Of a stretch of 64,000 nucleotides of DNA, positions 50,157-58,186 are shown piece after piece. A program made the position numbers and the translations under genes. Location of the stretch: the NCBI RefSeq assembly GCF_029853695.1, contig NZ_CP122537.1, positions 2,997,501 through 3,061,500 on the forward strand. The letters are read 5' to 3'. Each line of letters starts with the position of its first letter. Position 1 is the first letter of the stretch. The DNA is from Jannaschia sp. GRR-S6-38. GTDB taxonomy: Bacteria; Pseudomonadota; Alphaproteobacteria; Rhodobacterales; Rhodobacteraceae. The notes beneath the pieces are model-generated. The model was not told the DNA's origin, searched no databases, and saw only the letters and a list, made by a program, of their open reading frames with translations.

Positions 50157-51821
50157 ATGCTGCGCCCGCTGCCGCTCCTGACGGCGCTGGTCCTCGCCGG
50201 GCCGGTCCTCCTGGGGCTGGCGGGCACGCTGCTCCCGGCTTTCGGGCTGGGCCTGCCGGGGCCGGGTGCGTCGCTGGCGCCGTGGCGCGACGTGCTGGAC
50301 TGGCCGGGCCTGCCGCGGGCGCTGGCCGTCTCGGTCCTGAGCGGCGTGCTGTCGACACTGGGCGCGCTGGGCGTCGCCGCGCTGATCTTCGCGGGCTGGC
50401 ACGGGACGCGCACCTTCGGTTGGCTCGAACGCCTGCTCTCGCCGCTGCTGGCCGTGCCGCATGCCGCCGCGGCGCTCGGCCTCGCCTTCCTCATTGCGCC
50501 CTCAGGCTGGCTGATGCGCCTGCCGGCCCTCGCGCTGGGCTGGGACGTGCCGCCGGACCTGCTGATCCTGCAGGACCGCTGGGGGCTCAGCCTCACCGCC
50601 GGGCTGATCGCAAAGGAGCTGCCCTTTCTCGTCCTGATGATGCTGGCCGCGCAGGCGCAGATCCCGCCGGGCCGCCTGCGCGTCGCGCGCAGCCTCGGCG
50701 CGGGCCGGGTCGCGGGCTGGCTGAAGGCGGTCTTCCCCGGCGTCTATGCCCAGGTGCGGTTGCCAGTGCTGGTGGTGCTGGTCTACGGCATGACCAATGT
50801 CGACGTGGCGGTGATCCTCGGGCCGAACACGCCGCCCACGCTGTCGGTGCAGGTCACGCGGTGGATGCTGGACCCGGATCTGGGCCTGCGCGCTACCGCC
50901 GCCGCGGGCGCCCTGGTGCAGCTGGTCGCGACGCTTTCGGTGCTGGCCGCCTGGCGGGCGGGCGAGCGGCTGGTCGCGCGAGTCGGCCGCCGCTGGGTCT
51001 GGTCGGGGCGCGGCCTGCCGGAGGCTCCGGCCCGCGCCGCGGGCTTCGGGCTGGGCCTTCTGTCGGCGCTGGCGGTGCTGCTCGGAATGGCGGCGCTGGC
51101 GGTCTGGTCGGTGGCCGCGCGGTGGCGCTTCCCGGCCCTCGCGCCCGAGGGCCTGACCGCGCGCAGCTGGGCGCGCTTCGGGCCCGAGATGCTGGCCACG
51201 GCGGGCGACACGATGGTCATCGCGCTGACGGCGACGGGCGTCTCGCTCCTGCTGGTGATCGGCTGCCTCGAGGCCGAGCACCGCTTCGGGCTGACGGTCG
51301 GGCAGCGCGCGCTCTGGCTGCTCTACCTGCCGCTTCTGGTGCCGCAGGTGGCCTTCTTGCCCGGGCTCCAGCTGATCCCGGCGCTCGCGGGCACGGGCTG
51401 GGAATGGGCGATGGTGCTGACCGGCCATGTCGTCTTCGTGCTGCCTTACGTCTTCCTGTCGCTGTCGGGTCCGTTCCGCGCCTGGGACGGCCGGCTGGCG
51501 CGGGTCGCGGCGGGGCTGGGGGCCGGGCCCGACCGGGTTCTCTGGCGGCTGCGCCTGCCGATGCTGGCCGCGCCGCTGCTGGTGGCGGCGGCGGTCGGGA
51601 TCGCGGTCTCGGTCGGGCAGTACCTGCCGACGCTGCTGCTGGGCGGCGGCCGGATCGACACGCTGGCGACCGAGGCCGTCGCCCTGGCGGCCGGCGGCGA
51701 CCGCCGCGCGATCGGCGTCTGGGGCCTGGGGCAGGGGGCGGCGGCGCTTCTGCCCTTTGCCTTCGCGCTGGCCCTGCCCGCGATCTGGTTCCGCGACCGC
51801 AGGGGGATGCGGCATGGCTGA
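50157..51821 (+). CDS. ABC transporter permease, fused two-domain (YnjC-like)
   Basis: Permease of 554 residues with two tandem binding-protein-dependent permease domains, each of about six helices. EAA-loop-like sequences are GAGRVAGWLKAVFPGVYAQVRLPVL (about 180-205) and GAGPDRVLWRLRLPMLAAPLLV (about 455-480), which contact the ATPase. It follows the YnjB-like gene and overlaps the ATPase gene by eight bases. Confidence 0.92.
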   Translation: MLRPLPLLTALVLAGPVLLGLAGTLLPAFGLGLPGPGASLAPWRDVLDWPGLPRALAVSVLSGVLSTLGALGVAALIFAGWHGTRTFGWLERLLSPLLAVPHAAAALGLAFLIAPSGWLMRLPALALGWDVPPDLLILQDRWGLSLTAGLIAKELPFLVLMMLAAQAQIPPGRLRVARSLGAGRVAGWLKAVFPGVYAQVRLPVLVVLVYGMTNVDVAVILGPNTPPTLSVQVTRWMLDPDLGLRATAAAGALVQLVATLSVLAAWRAGERLVARVGRRWVWSGRGLPEAPARAAGFGLGLLSALAVLLGMAALAVWSVAARWRFPALAPEGLTARSWARFGPEMLATAGDTMVIALTATGVSLLLVIGCLEAEHRFGLTVGQRALWLLYLPLLVPQVAFLPGLQLIPALAGTGWEWAMVLTGHVVFVLPYVFLSLSGPFRAWDGRLARVAAGLGAGPDRVLWRLRLPMLAAPLLVAAAVGIAVSVGQYLPTLLLGGGRIDTLATEAVALAAGGDRRAIGVWGLGQGAAALLPFAFALALPAIWFRDRRGMRHG

Positions 51822-52446
51822 GGGGCTGACGCTGGACGAGGTGCGCATCGCCAAGGGCGGCGCGGAGCTGCTGCACGTCTCGGCCCATGTGCCGCCCGGC
51901 GAGGTGCTCACGATCATGGGCCCCTCGGGCGTCGGCAAGTCGACCCTGCTGGCCTTCGTGATGGGCGACCTGCGCGCGCCCTTCACCGCGACCGGGCGCG
52001 CGGCGCTGGACGGGCGCGACCTTGCGGGCCTGCCGCCCGAGGCGCGCCATGTCGGCCTTCTCTACCAGGACCCGCTGCTCTTTCCGCATTTCGACGTGGC
52101 CGCAAACCTCGCCTTCGGTCTGCCCCGCGGCGGCACCCGGGCCGAGCGGCGCGCGGCGGTCGAGGCGGCGCTGGCCCGCATCGGGCTGGAGGGTTACGGC
52201 CCGCGCGATCCGGCGACGCTGTCGGGCGGGCAGGCGGCGCGGGTGGCGCTGATGCGGGTGCTGCTGTCGCGGCCGCGGGCGCTCCTGCTGGACGAGCCCT
52301 TCGGCAAGCTCGATGCCGAGCTGCGCGCGCGGATGCGCAAGCTCGTCTTCGACGCGGCCCGCGCGGCGGGCGTGCCGGTCCTGCTGGTCACCCATGACGC
52401 GGCGGACGCGGCGGCGGCAGGCGGCGCGGCGGTGCGGCTGGGCTGA
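51814..52446 (+). CDS. ABC transporter ATP-binding protein (YnjD-like)
   Basis: ATPase subunit of 210 residues. Walker A is GPSGVGKST (about 36-44), the Q loop is in LLYQDPLLFPHF, the signature is LSGGQAARVAL, Walker B is ALLLDEPFG and the switch histidine is in LLVTHDAAD. It energises the YnjC-like permease. It converges with soeC, leaving only four bases between the stops and no room for a separate terminator. Confidence 0.94.
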   Translation: MAEGLTLDEVRIAKGGAELLHVSAHVPPGEVLTIMGPSGVGKSTLLAFVMGDLRAPFTATGRAALDGRDLAGLPPEARHVGLLYQDPLLFPHFDVAANLAFGLPRGGTRAERRAAVEAALARIGLEGYGPRDPATLSGGQAARVALMRVLLSRPRALLLDEPFGKLDAELRARMRKLVFDAARAAGVPVLLVTHDAADAAAAGGAAVRLG

Positions 52447-52450
52447 GCCG

Positions 52451-53356
52451 TCAGGCCAGCGACCGCTCCGCCGAATTGGCGAGCAGGTTGCCATGCGCGC
52501 CGTAATAGAGCCCGACCACGTGCTCGGCCTCCGCGAAGAACAGCCAGCGCGAGGTGAGGACCCCGCCCAGATGCAGCAGGATCGCCAGCGCCGCCGTGCC
52601 GTGATGCATCGGGATCACCGTCAGCGCCGCGGGGATCGCCGCCATCGCGAGGATGGCGATGACGCGCAGCTTCAGCGCGTGGCGGCGCCCGACCTGATAG
52701 ACCATCTCGCGGGTCAGGTAGTTCTCGCCGGTATGCGGCTTTTCCCACAGCGAAACTTGGCCCTTCAGCCGCGTCGCCGTGCGCATCGTCGTGCCCGCCT
52801 CGGCGAAGCGCCGGTCGCCCTTCCACCAATGCCAAAGCTGCGCGGCCCCGGCAGCCAGCAGCAGGAGCCCTGCGGCATTCGGGTTGCCCGACAGAAGCGC
52901 GCCCCCCGCGAGCGCCGCCAATAGGAACAGGACCGGCGTGCCCCACTGGTTCCAGCGCGGCACGGTCCGGAGCTGGGTGTAGATCATCGAGGTTGTGAAG
53001 ACCGTGACCAGCGACAGCGCCGCGCCGAGCCAGCCCAGCGGCGCCAGCGTGACCCCCGCGAAGACCTGGGCCCCCGCGTAGACCGCCATAACCAGAAGCG
53101 CCGCGACGGCCGCCCACGCCTCGCGCGAGAGCCAGGAGGAGCGCCATTCGCGGAAGCTCTTGTAGCCGTTCTTCGGGTTCTTCAGATGCGCCGCCGCCGC
53201 CAGCAGCCCGCCTACCGACAACAGATAGGCGATCGCGTAGAAGACGAAGGCGACCCAGCCGGTGACGGTCGGCAGGCCCAGCCCGAGGAATACGAGGAGG
53301 CCGAAACCCGCGCCCGAGAGCGAGGAGAAGATGATGACGGATGGCGCGGGATGCAT
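52451..53356 (-). CDS. soeC: Sulfite dehydrogenase membrane anchor SoeC (DmsC/NrfD-like)
   Basis: Quinone-reactive membrane subunit of 301 residues with eight to nine helices. DmsC-like marks are SVIIFSSLSGAGFGLLVFLGL at the start and LTSRWLFFAEAEHVVGLYYG near the end, where helices approach the quinone site. It passes electrons from SoeB to the quinone pool. Its ATG overlaps the soeB stop by one base (TGATG). The context with xsc and tpa supports SoeC over a DMSO-reductase anchor. Confidence 0.87.
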   Translation of the reverse strand: MHPAPSVIIFSSLSGAGFGLLVFLGLGLPTVTGWVAFVFYAIAYLLSVGGLLAAAAHLKNPKNGYKSFREWRSSWLSREAWAAVAALLVMAVYAGAQVFAGVTLAPLGWLGAALSLVTVFTTSMIYTQLRTVPRWNQWGTPVLFLLAALAGGALLSGNPNAAGLLLLAAGAAQLWHWWKGDRRFAEAGTTMRTATRLKGQVSLWEKPHTGENYLTREMVYQVGRRHALKLRVIAILAMAAIPAALTVIPMHHGTAALAILLHLGGVLTSRWLFFAEAEHVVGLYYGAHGNLLANSAERSLA

Positions 53357-54147
53357 CAGATTTTCTCCAGCGTGCGGTCGAGCCAGCCGAGAAAGCCCTG
53401 CGGCGTCTCGGCCACCGGCGCGAGGAAGGGCGCGAGAACGTCCTCGCCCTCATCCGTCATCTCGGGCGCGGCGATAGTGTCCTTGGGGCGGGGCGGCAGG
53501 TACTTGTTGACCGGGACGGTGCCCTGCTCAGGCATCAGGTCGACGCCACCGCGCGCGGCGACAAGCCGGCTCACATCGCTGTCGGGATCGGACAGGTCCC
53601 CGAAATGCCGCGCACCCGCCGGGCAGGTGCGCACGCAGGCGGGCTGACGCTCGGTCTCGGGGATGTTCTCGTTGTAGATGCGGTCGACGCAGAGCGTGCA
53701 TTTCTTCATCACGCCCGCCGCCTCGTCCACTTCGCGCGCGCCGTAGGGACAGGCCCAGGCGCAGAGGCCGCAGCCCATGCAGGCATCCTCGTTCACCAGC
53801 ACGATCCCGTCCTCGACGCGCTTGTAGCTGGCGCCGGTGGGGCAGACCGTGACGCAGGGCGCGTCCTCGCAATGCAGGCAGGATTTCGGGAAATGCACCG
53901 TCTGCGCCAGCCGCGGCGGCACCACGTCCGAGATGGGCTGCGCGTCGGGCGTGACCTGGAAGGAGTGGATGCGATTCAGGAACGTGCCCGAGGCGTCGCC
54001 ATAGGCATCCTGGTCCGATAGCGGTGCGCCGTAATTCTGCGTGTTCCAGCCCTTGCAGGCGGTGACGCATGCGTGACAGCCGACGCAGGTGTCGAGGTCG
54101 ATGACGAGGCCGAGGCTGCGCTCGGTGGATGCGGGAAGCGTGGTCAT
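53356..54147 (-). CDS. soeB: Sulfite dehydrogenase iron-sulfur subunit SoeB
   Basis: Ferredoxin-like electron-transfer subunit of 263 residues with four cysteine clusters for [4Fe-4S] centres: TCVGCHACVTACKG, SCLHCEDAPCVTVCP, ACMGCGLCAWACPYG, and KCTLCVDR with ACVRTCPAGA. No Tat signal, so it faces the cytoplasm like its partner. The ATG at 54147 overlaps the soeA stop by one base. It links the molybdenum site of SoeA to the quinone anchor SoeC. Confidence 0.92.
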   Translation of the reverse strand: MTTLPASTERSLGLVIDLDTCVGCHACVTACKGWNTQNYGAPLSDQDAYGDASGTFLNRIHSFQVTPDAQPISDVVPPRLAQTVHFPKSCLHCEDAPCVTVCPTGASYKRVEDGIVLVNEDACMGCGLCAWACPYGAREVDEAAGVMKKCTLCVDRIYNENIPETERQPACVRTCPAGARHFGDLSDPDSDVSRLVAARGGVDLMPEQGTVPVNKYLPPRPKDTIAAPEMTDEGEDVLAPFLAPVAETPQGFLGWLDRTLEKI

Positions 54148-56972
54148 CACGTCACCTCCCAGCGCAGGTCGTCGGGGCCTTCGCCCACCGGGCTGGCCTG
54201 CCGCCCCGTATCGGGCCGGGCGCGCCCGTCGGCGGGCGGCGCGACCTTCTCGATCGCGACCTTCAGGTCGAACCAGGCTGCCTGGCCGGTGATCGGATCC
54301 GAATTCGACCATCGCATCCCGTCCGCCTTGGGCGGCAGAAGCTCGTGGATCAGGTGGTTCAGCAGGAAGCCCTTCTCGGTCTCGGGCGCATCGTCACGCA
54401 GCGCCCAGGCGCCCTTGCGCTTGCCGATGGCGTTCCAGGTCCAGACCGTGTTGGCGTTGAGCGCGGGCATATGCGCGACCGGCACCACGATCTCGCCATG
54501 GGGCGAGGTCACGCGGGCCCAGTCGTCATCGGTGAAGCCATGCGCCTCCCACAGGTTCGTCGGCAGGTAGAGCGGGTTGCGCCCGTGGATCTGGCGCAGC
54601 CAGGCGTTCTGCGAGCCCCAGCTGTGATACATCGCGGCCGGACGCTGCGTCAGCGCGGTGATCGTGTATTTGCCGTCGCCGCCATGCGCCGCGGTCGGGT
54701 CCCACCAGATCGGCAACGGATCCATCGTCGCTTTGATGCGGGCGCGCAGGTGGTCGGGCGGCTGGCGGTCGCCATGGCCCTCGGCGGCCAGCTGGAAGCG
54801 GCGCAGCGGCTCGCACCAAAGCGTGAAGATGTAGGGCGCGGCCTTGTCGTAGAGGCCGAGCTCGACGGCCCAATCCTGGTAGGCGCGGTTCCACGGCTTA
54901 TAGAACTGCGCCGCGTCCGGGATGTGGGCCACGCAATAGCCGCCATTCGCGATGTAGCGGTCGAGCTGCGCGGGGTTGGGCGCGCCGCGCCCGGTCTCCT
55001 CGCCATTGCCGCGCCAGCCCATCAGCGGGCCGACCCCGGGCCGGCGCTCATGGTTGACCATGTAATCGGCGTAATCCGCGAATTTCTGGCTGCCGTCCTC
55101 GGTCACGAAGCCCGGCAGGCCCAGCTTCGCGCCCAGCTCGATCAGCGCGGTCTGGAAGCCCTTCACGTCGCGGTCGGGTTCGACCACCGGCCAGCGGATC
55201 GCATCCGCCGCCGCCTCCGCCTCGCAGATCGGGCGGTCGAGCAGCGAGATGCAGTCATGCCGCTCCAGATAGGTCGTGTCGGGCAGGACGAGGTCGGCAA
55301 AGGCGACCGTCTCGGAGGAATAGGCGTCGGAATAGATGATATGCGGGATGACGTAGGAGCCGTCGGGCTTCTTGTCGGCCAGCATCTTCATCGTGCCGGA
55401 CGTGTTCATCGACGAGTTCCACGCCATGTTCGCCATGTAGAGGAGCAGCGTGTCGATCTCGTAGGGATCGCCCGCATGGGCGTTCGAGATGACCATGTGC
55501 ATCATCCCGTGGGCCGACATCGGGTTTTCCCAGGTGAAGGCCTTGTCGATGCGCGCGGGGCTGCCGTCCTCGCGCAGGCACAGGTCGTCGGGGCCGTGCA
55601 CGAAGCCCAGATGCGGGCCGTCCAGCGGCGCGCCGGGCGTCACCTTGCAATGCGGCTTGGGATGGGCGGTGGCGGGCTTGGGGTAGGGCGGCTTGAAGCG
55701 GAAGCCGCCCGGCGTCTCGACCGAGCCGATCAGGATCTGCAGCAGGTGCAGCGCGCGGCAGGTCTGGAAGCCGTTGGCATGGGCCGAGATGCCCCGCATC
55801 GCGTGGAAGCTGACCGGGCGGCCGGTCATCGTCTTGTGCACGCGGCCGCGGAAATCGGTCCATTCCTGCTGCAGCTCGATCGCCTCGTCGAAGGCGACGC
55901 GCGCGATCGCGGCGGCCAGGGCGTGGATCCGGCCGGCGGGGATGCCGGTGCGCTCGGCCACGGCCTCGGGCGCGTATTCGGGGGTCAGGTACTTGTGGGC
56001 GAGGTGGTGGAACACCGTGCGGTGGGTGACGCCGTCCTGCTCCCACGCGCCGTTGAGCGCGGGCTCCACGTCCTCGGCATCGTAGCAGCGGGGCCGGTTC
56101 TCCTTGCGGCACCAGACCAGCGCGTGGCCGTCATCATCCTTCAGCGGCAGGCCCTCGGTCGGGCCGGGCCGCGCGTCGATCAGCACCGGCGCGTCGGTGA
56201 ACTGCGCGAGGTAGTCGAGGTCGATCTTGCCGGCCTTCAGCAGGCAATGCACCAGGCTCAGGATCAGCAGCCCGTCGGTGCCCGGCGTCACGCCGAACCA
56301 GTCGTCGGCCACCGCATTGTAGCCCGAGCGCACGGGGTTCACGCCGACGACACGGCCGCCATGGCCCTTCATCCGGCCGATGCCCATCTTGATCGGGTTG
56401 CTGTCGTGATCCTCGGCCACGCCGAACAGGATGAAGAGCTTGGTGCGCTCCCAGTCGGGCTGACCGAATTCCCAGAAGGCGCCGCCCATCGTGTAGATGC
56501 CGCCCGCCGCCATGTTGACCGAGCAGAAGCCGCCATGCGCGGCGTAATTGGGCGTCCCGAAGGCCTGCGCCCACCAGGAGGTGAAGCTCTGCGATTGGTC
56601 GCGGCCGGTGAAGAAGGCGAGCTTCGACGGATCGGTCTCGCGGATCGGCCTGAGCCAGGAGGCCGCGATCTCGTAGGCCTCGTCCCAGGAGATCTCCTCG
56701 AACTTGCCCTCGCCGCGCTCGCCCACGCGCTTGAGCGGCGCGCGCAGCCGGGCGGGGGCGTTGTGCTGCATGATGCCCGCAGAGCCCTTCGCGCAGAGCA
56801 CGCCGCGATTGACCGGGTGGTCGCGATTGCCCTCGATATAGGCGACGCGGTCGCGCCCGCCATCGGTCTTGACGTGGACGTCGATCCCGCAGCGGCAGGC
56901 GCACATGTAGCAGGTCGTCTTGCGGACCTCGTCACCCACCTTCGGATGCAGGTTCACCTTCGGCTGGTTCAT
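54147..56972 (-). CDS. soeA: Sulfite dehydrogenase molybdopterin subunit SoeA
   Basis: Catalytic subunit of 941 residues that oxidises cytoplasmic sulfite to sulfate. The N-terminal [4Fe-4S] motif is TTCYMCACRCGID (C21, C24, C28) with C60 in GVLCAKGSAG; the bis-MGD domains follow (FFTGRDQSQSFTSWWAQAFGTPNYAAHGGFCSVN, FILFGVAEDHDSNPI, MALNANTVWTWNAIG-type end region). There is no twin-arginine signal, unlike DmsA, PhsA or TtrA, which places it in the cytoplasm where Xsc releases sulfite. It follows ackA after 79 bp and heads soeABC. The Soe identity is from architecture and context; a related oxidoreductase remains possible. Confidence 0.88.
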   Translation of the reverse strand: MNQPKVNLHPKVGDEVRKTTCYMCACRCGIDVHVKTDGGRDRVAYIEGNRDHPVNRGVLCAKGSAGIMQHNAPARLRAPLKRVGERGEGKFEEISWDEAYEIAASWLRPIRETDPSKLAFFTGRDQSQSFTSWWAQAFGTPNYAAHGGFCSVNMAAGGIYTMGGAFWEFGQPDWERTKLFILFGVAEDHDSNPIKMGIGRMKGHGGRVVGVNPVRSGYNAVADDWFGVTPGTDGLLILSLVHCLLKAGKIDLDYLAQFTDAPVLIDARPGPTEGLPLKDDDGHALVWCRKENRPRCYDAEDVEPALNGAWEQDGVTHRTVFHHLAHKYLTPEYAPEAVAERTGIPAGRIHALAAAIARVAFDEAIELQQEWTDFRGRVHKTMTGRPVSFHAMRGISAHANGFQTCRALHLLQILIGSVETPGGFRFKPPYPKPATAHPKPHCKVTPGAPLDGPHLGFVHGPDDLCLREDGSPARIDKAFTWENPMSAHGMMHMVISNAHAGDPYEIDTLLLYMANMAWNSSMNTSGTMKMLADKKPDGSYVIPHIIYSDAYSSETVAFADLVLPDTTYLERHDCISLLDRPICEAEAAADAIRWPVVEPDRDVKGFQTALIELGAKLGLPGFVTEDGSQKFADYADYMVNHERRPGVGPLMGWRGNGEETGRGAPNPAQLDRYIANGGYCVAHIPDAAQFYKPWNRAYQDWAVELGLYDKAAPYIFTLWCEPLRRFQLAAEGHGDRQPPDHLRARIKATMDPLPIWWDPTAAHGGDGKYTITALTQRPAAMYHSWGSQNAWLRQIHGRNPLYLPTNLWEAHGFTDDDWARVTSPHGEIVVPVAHMPALNANTVWTWNAIGKRKGAWALRDDAPETEKGFLLNHLIHELLPPKADGMRWSNSDPITGQAAWFDLKVAIEKVAPPADGRARPDTGRQASPVGEGPDDLRWEVT

Positions 56973-57051
56973 GGCGTCCTCCCCGGTCCCGGGATCACAG
57001 AACCAGCCCATGAAAGCGCTTGCAAGGGCCGGGGATGTCGCGGGGCCGGAT

Positions 57052-58161
57052 TCAAGACGCCAGCAGGGCGCGCGCGTCGCGGGCGAGCGTGCGCTCCTCC
57101 TCGGCCGGGACGATCCAGGCGGCGACGGGGCTTTCGGGCGCGTGCAGCGCGGGCGGCGCGCCGCCGGGGACGAGGCCCGTCCAGCGCAGCCCGTCGAGGA
57201 TCGCGCGGCGCAGCCCGGCATCGTTCTCGCCGATGCCCCCGGTGAAGGCCACGGCGTCCAGCCCGCCCATCGCCGCGATAAGCGCGCCGGCGTGGCGGAT
57301 GCAGGCATGGGTGAAATGCGCGCGGGCCAGCCGGGCCGCGGGGTCCTTGCGGGCGGCCAGCGCGCGCATGTCCGACGCGCCGCCCAGCGACAGGAGGCCC
57401 GCGCCGCGATTGAGCCGCGCGGCCGCGCCGTCGATGCCGTGGACGCGCGCCAGTTCGAGCACCGCCATCGGGTCGATATCGCCCGAGCGCGTGCCCATCG
57501 TCAGGCCCGAGGTCGGCGAATAGCCCATCGTCGTCGCCACCGACGCCCCGTCGCGGATCGCGCAAGCCGAGGCGCCGTTGCCCAGATGCAGCGCCAGGAG
57601 GCGCCGGGGCAGGCGGCCCGCCGCACGCAGGCTGTCGACCAGCCCGGCATAGCTGATCCCGTGGAAGCCGTAGCGGCGCAGCCCGCGCGCGCGATCCTCC
57701 GCGGGAATGGCGTAGATCCGCTCGACCTCGGGCTGGGTGGCGTGGAAGGCCGTGTCGAAGCCCGCGACCTGCGGCAGATCGGGGGCTAGCGACCCGAGCG
57801 CGCGGATCGCGGCCAAGTTGTGCGGGTTGTGGAGCGGCGCCAACGGGATGCAGGCCGCGATGCCGTCGATGATCTCGGGCGTGACGCGGACCGTGCCGGT
57901 GAAGCGGTCGCCGCCATGCACGACGCGATGCGCGGCGGCGGTCAGGCGGTCGGGGCCATGGCCGCGCACCGCCAGCACGTCGAGGATCAGGGCGATCGCG
58001 CCGTCATGGTCCGGCGCCGCCGCGGCGGCCTCCTCCGGGCCGACCCGCAGCCGGGCCGCGCCGCCGATCTCCGTGACGCTGCCGGAGAGGATGTCTTTCA
58101 GATCAGCATCGTAGAGCGCGAACTTCACGCTGCTGGAGCCGGCATTGACGACCAGCATCAT
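57052..58161 (-). CDS. ackA: Acetate kinase
   Basis: Converts acetyl phosphate and ADP to acetate and ATP. The 369 residues show the acetate kinase start LVVNAGSSSVKFALYDAD, AHRVVHGGDRF, VAGFDTAFHATQPE, RYGFHGISYAGL, HLGNGASACAIRDG and FTGGIGENDAGLR. It lies 25 bp after xsc, whose product is acetyl phosphate, so here it conserves that energy as ATP. No pta gene is present, although pta is the more common neighbour of xsc. The ATG at 58161 or 58158 is the start. Confidence 0.94.
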   Translation of the reverse strand: MMLVVNAGSSSVKFALYDADLKDILSGSVTEIGGAARLRVGPEEAAAAAPDHDGAIALILDVLAVRGHGPDRLTAAAHRVVHGGDRFTGTVRVTPEIIDGIAACIPLAPLHNPHNLAAIRALGSLAPDLPQVAGFDTAFHATQPEVERIYAIPAEDRARGLRRYGFHGISYAGLVDSLRAAGRLPRRLLALHLGNGASACAIRDGASVATTMGYSPTSGLTMGTRSGDIDPMAVLELARVHGIDGAAARLNRGAGLLSLGGASDMRALAARKDPAARLARAHFTHACIRHAGALIAAMGGLDAVAFTGGIGENDAGLRRAILDGLRWTGLVPGGAPPALHAPESPVAAWIVPAEEERTLARDARALLAS

Positions 58162-58186
58162 GGCGCAAGTCCCGCGGCCTCCGGGA

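Noticed and set aside
52451..56972. DMSO reductase (DmsABC) or thiosulfate/polysulfide reductase
   Set aside because: The catalytic subunit lacks a twin-arginine signal and the cluster sits with xsc and tpa, which points to cytoplasmic sulfite oxidation.
54129..57245. Open frame of over 1000 codons on the plus strand
   Set aside because: It is antisense to soeA, which has a full molybdopterin oxidoreductase sequence. It is an empty-frame effect of high GC.
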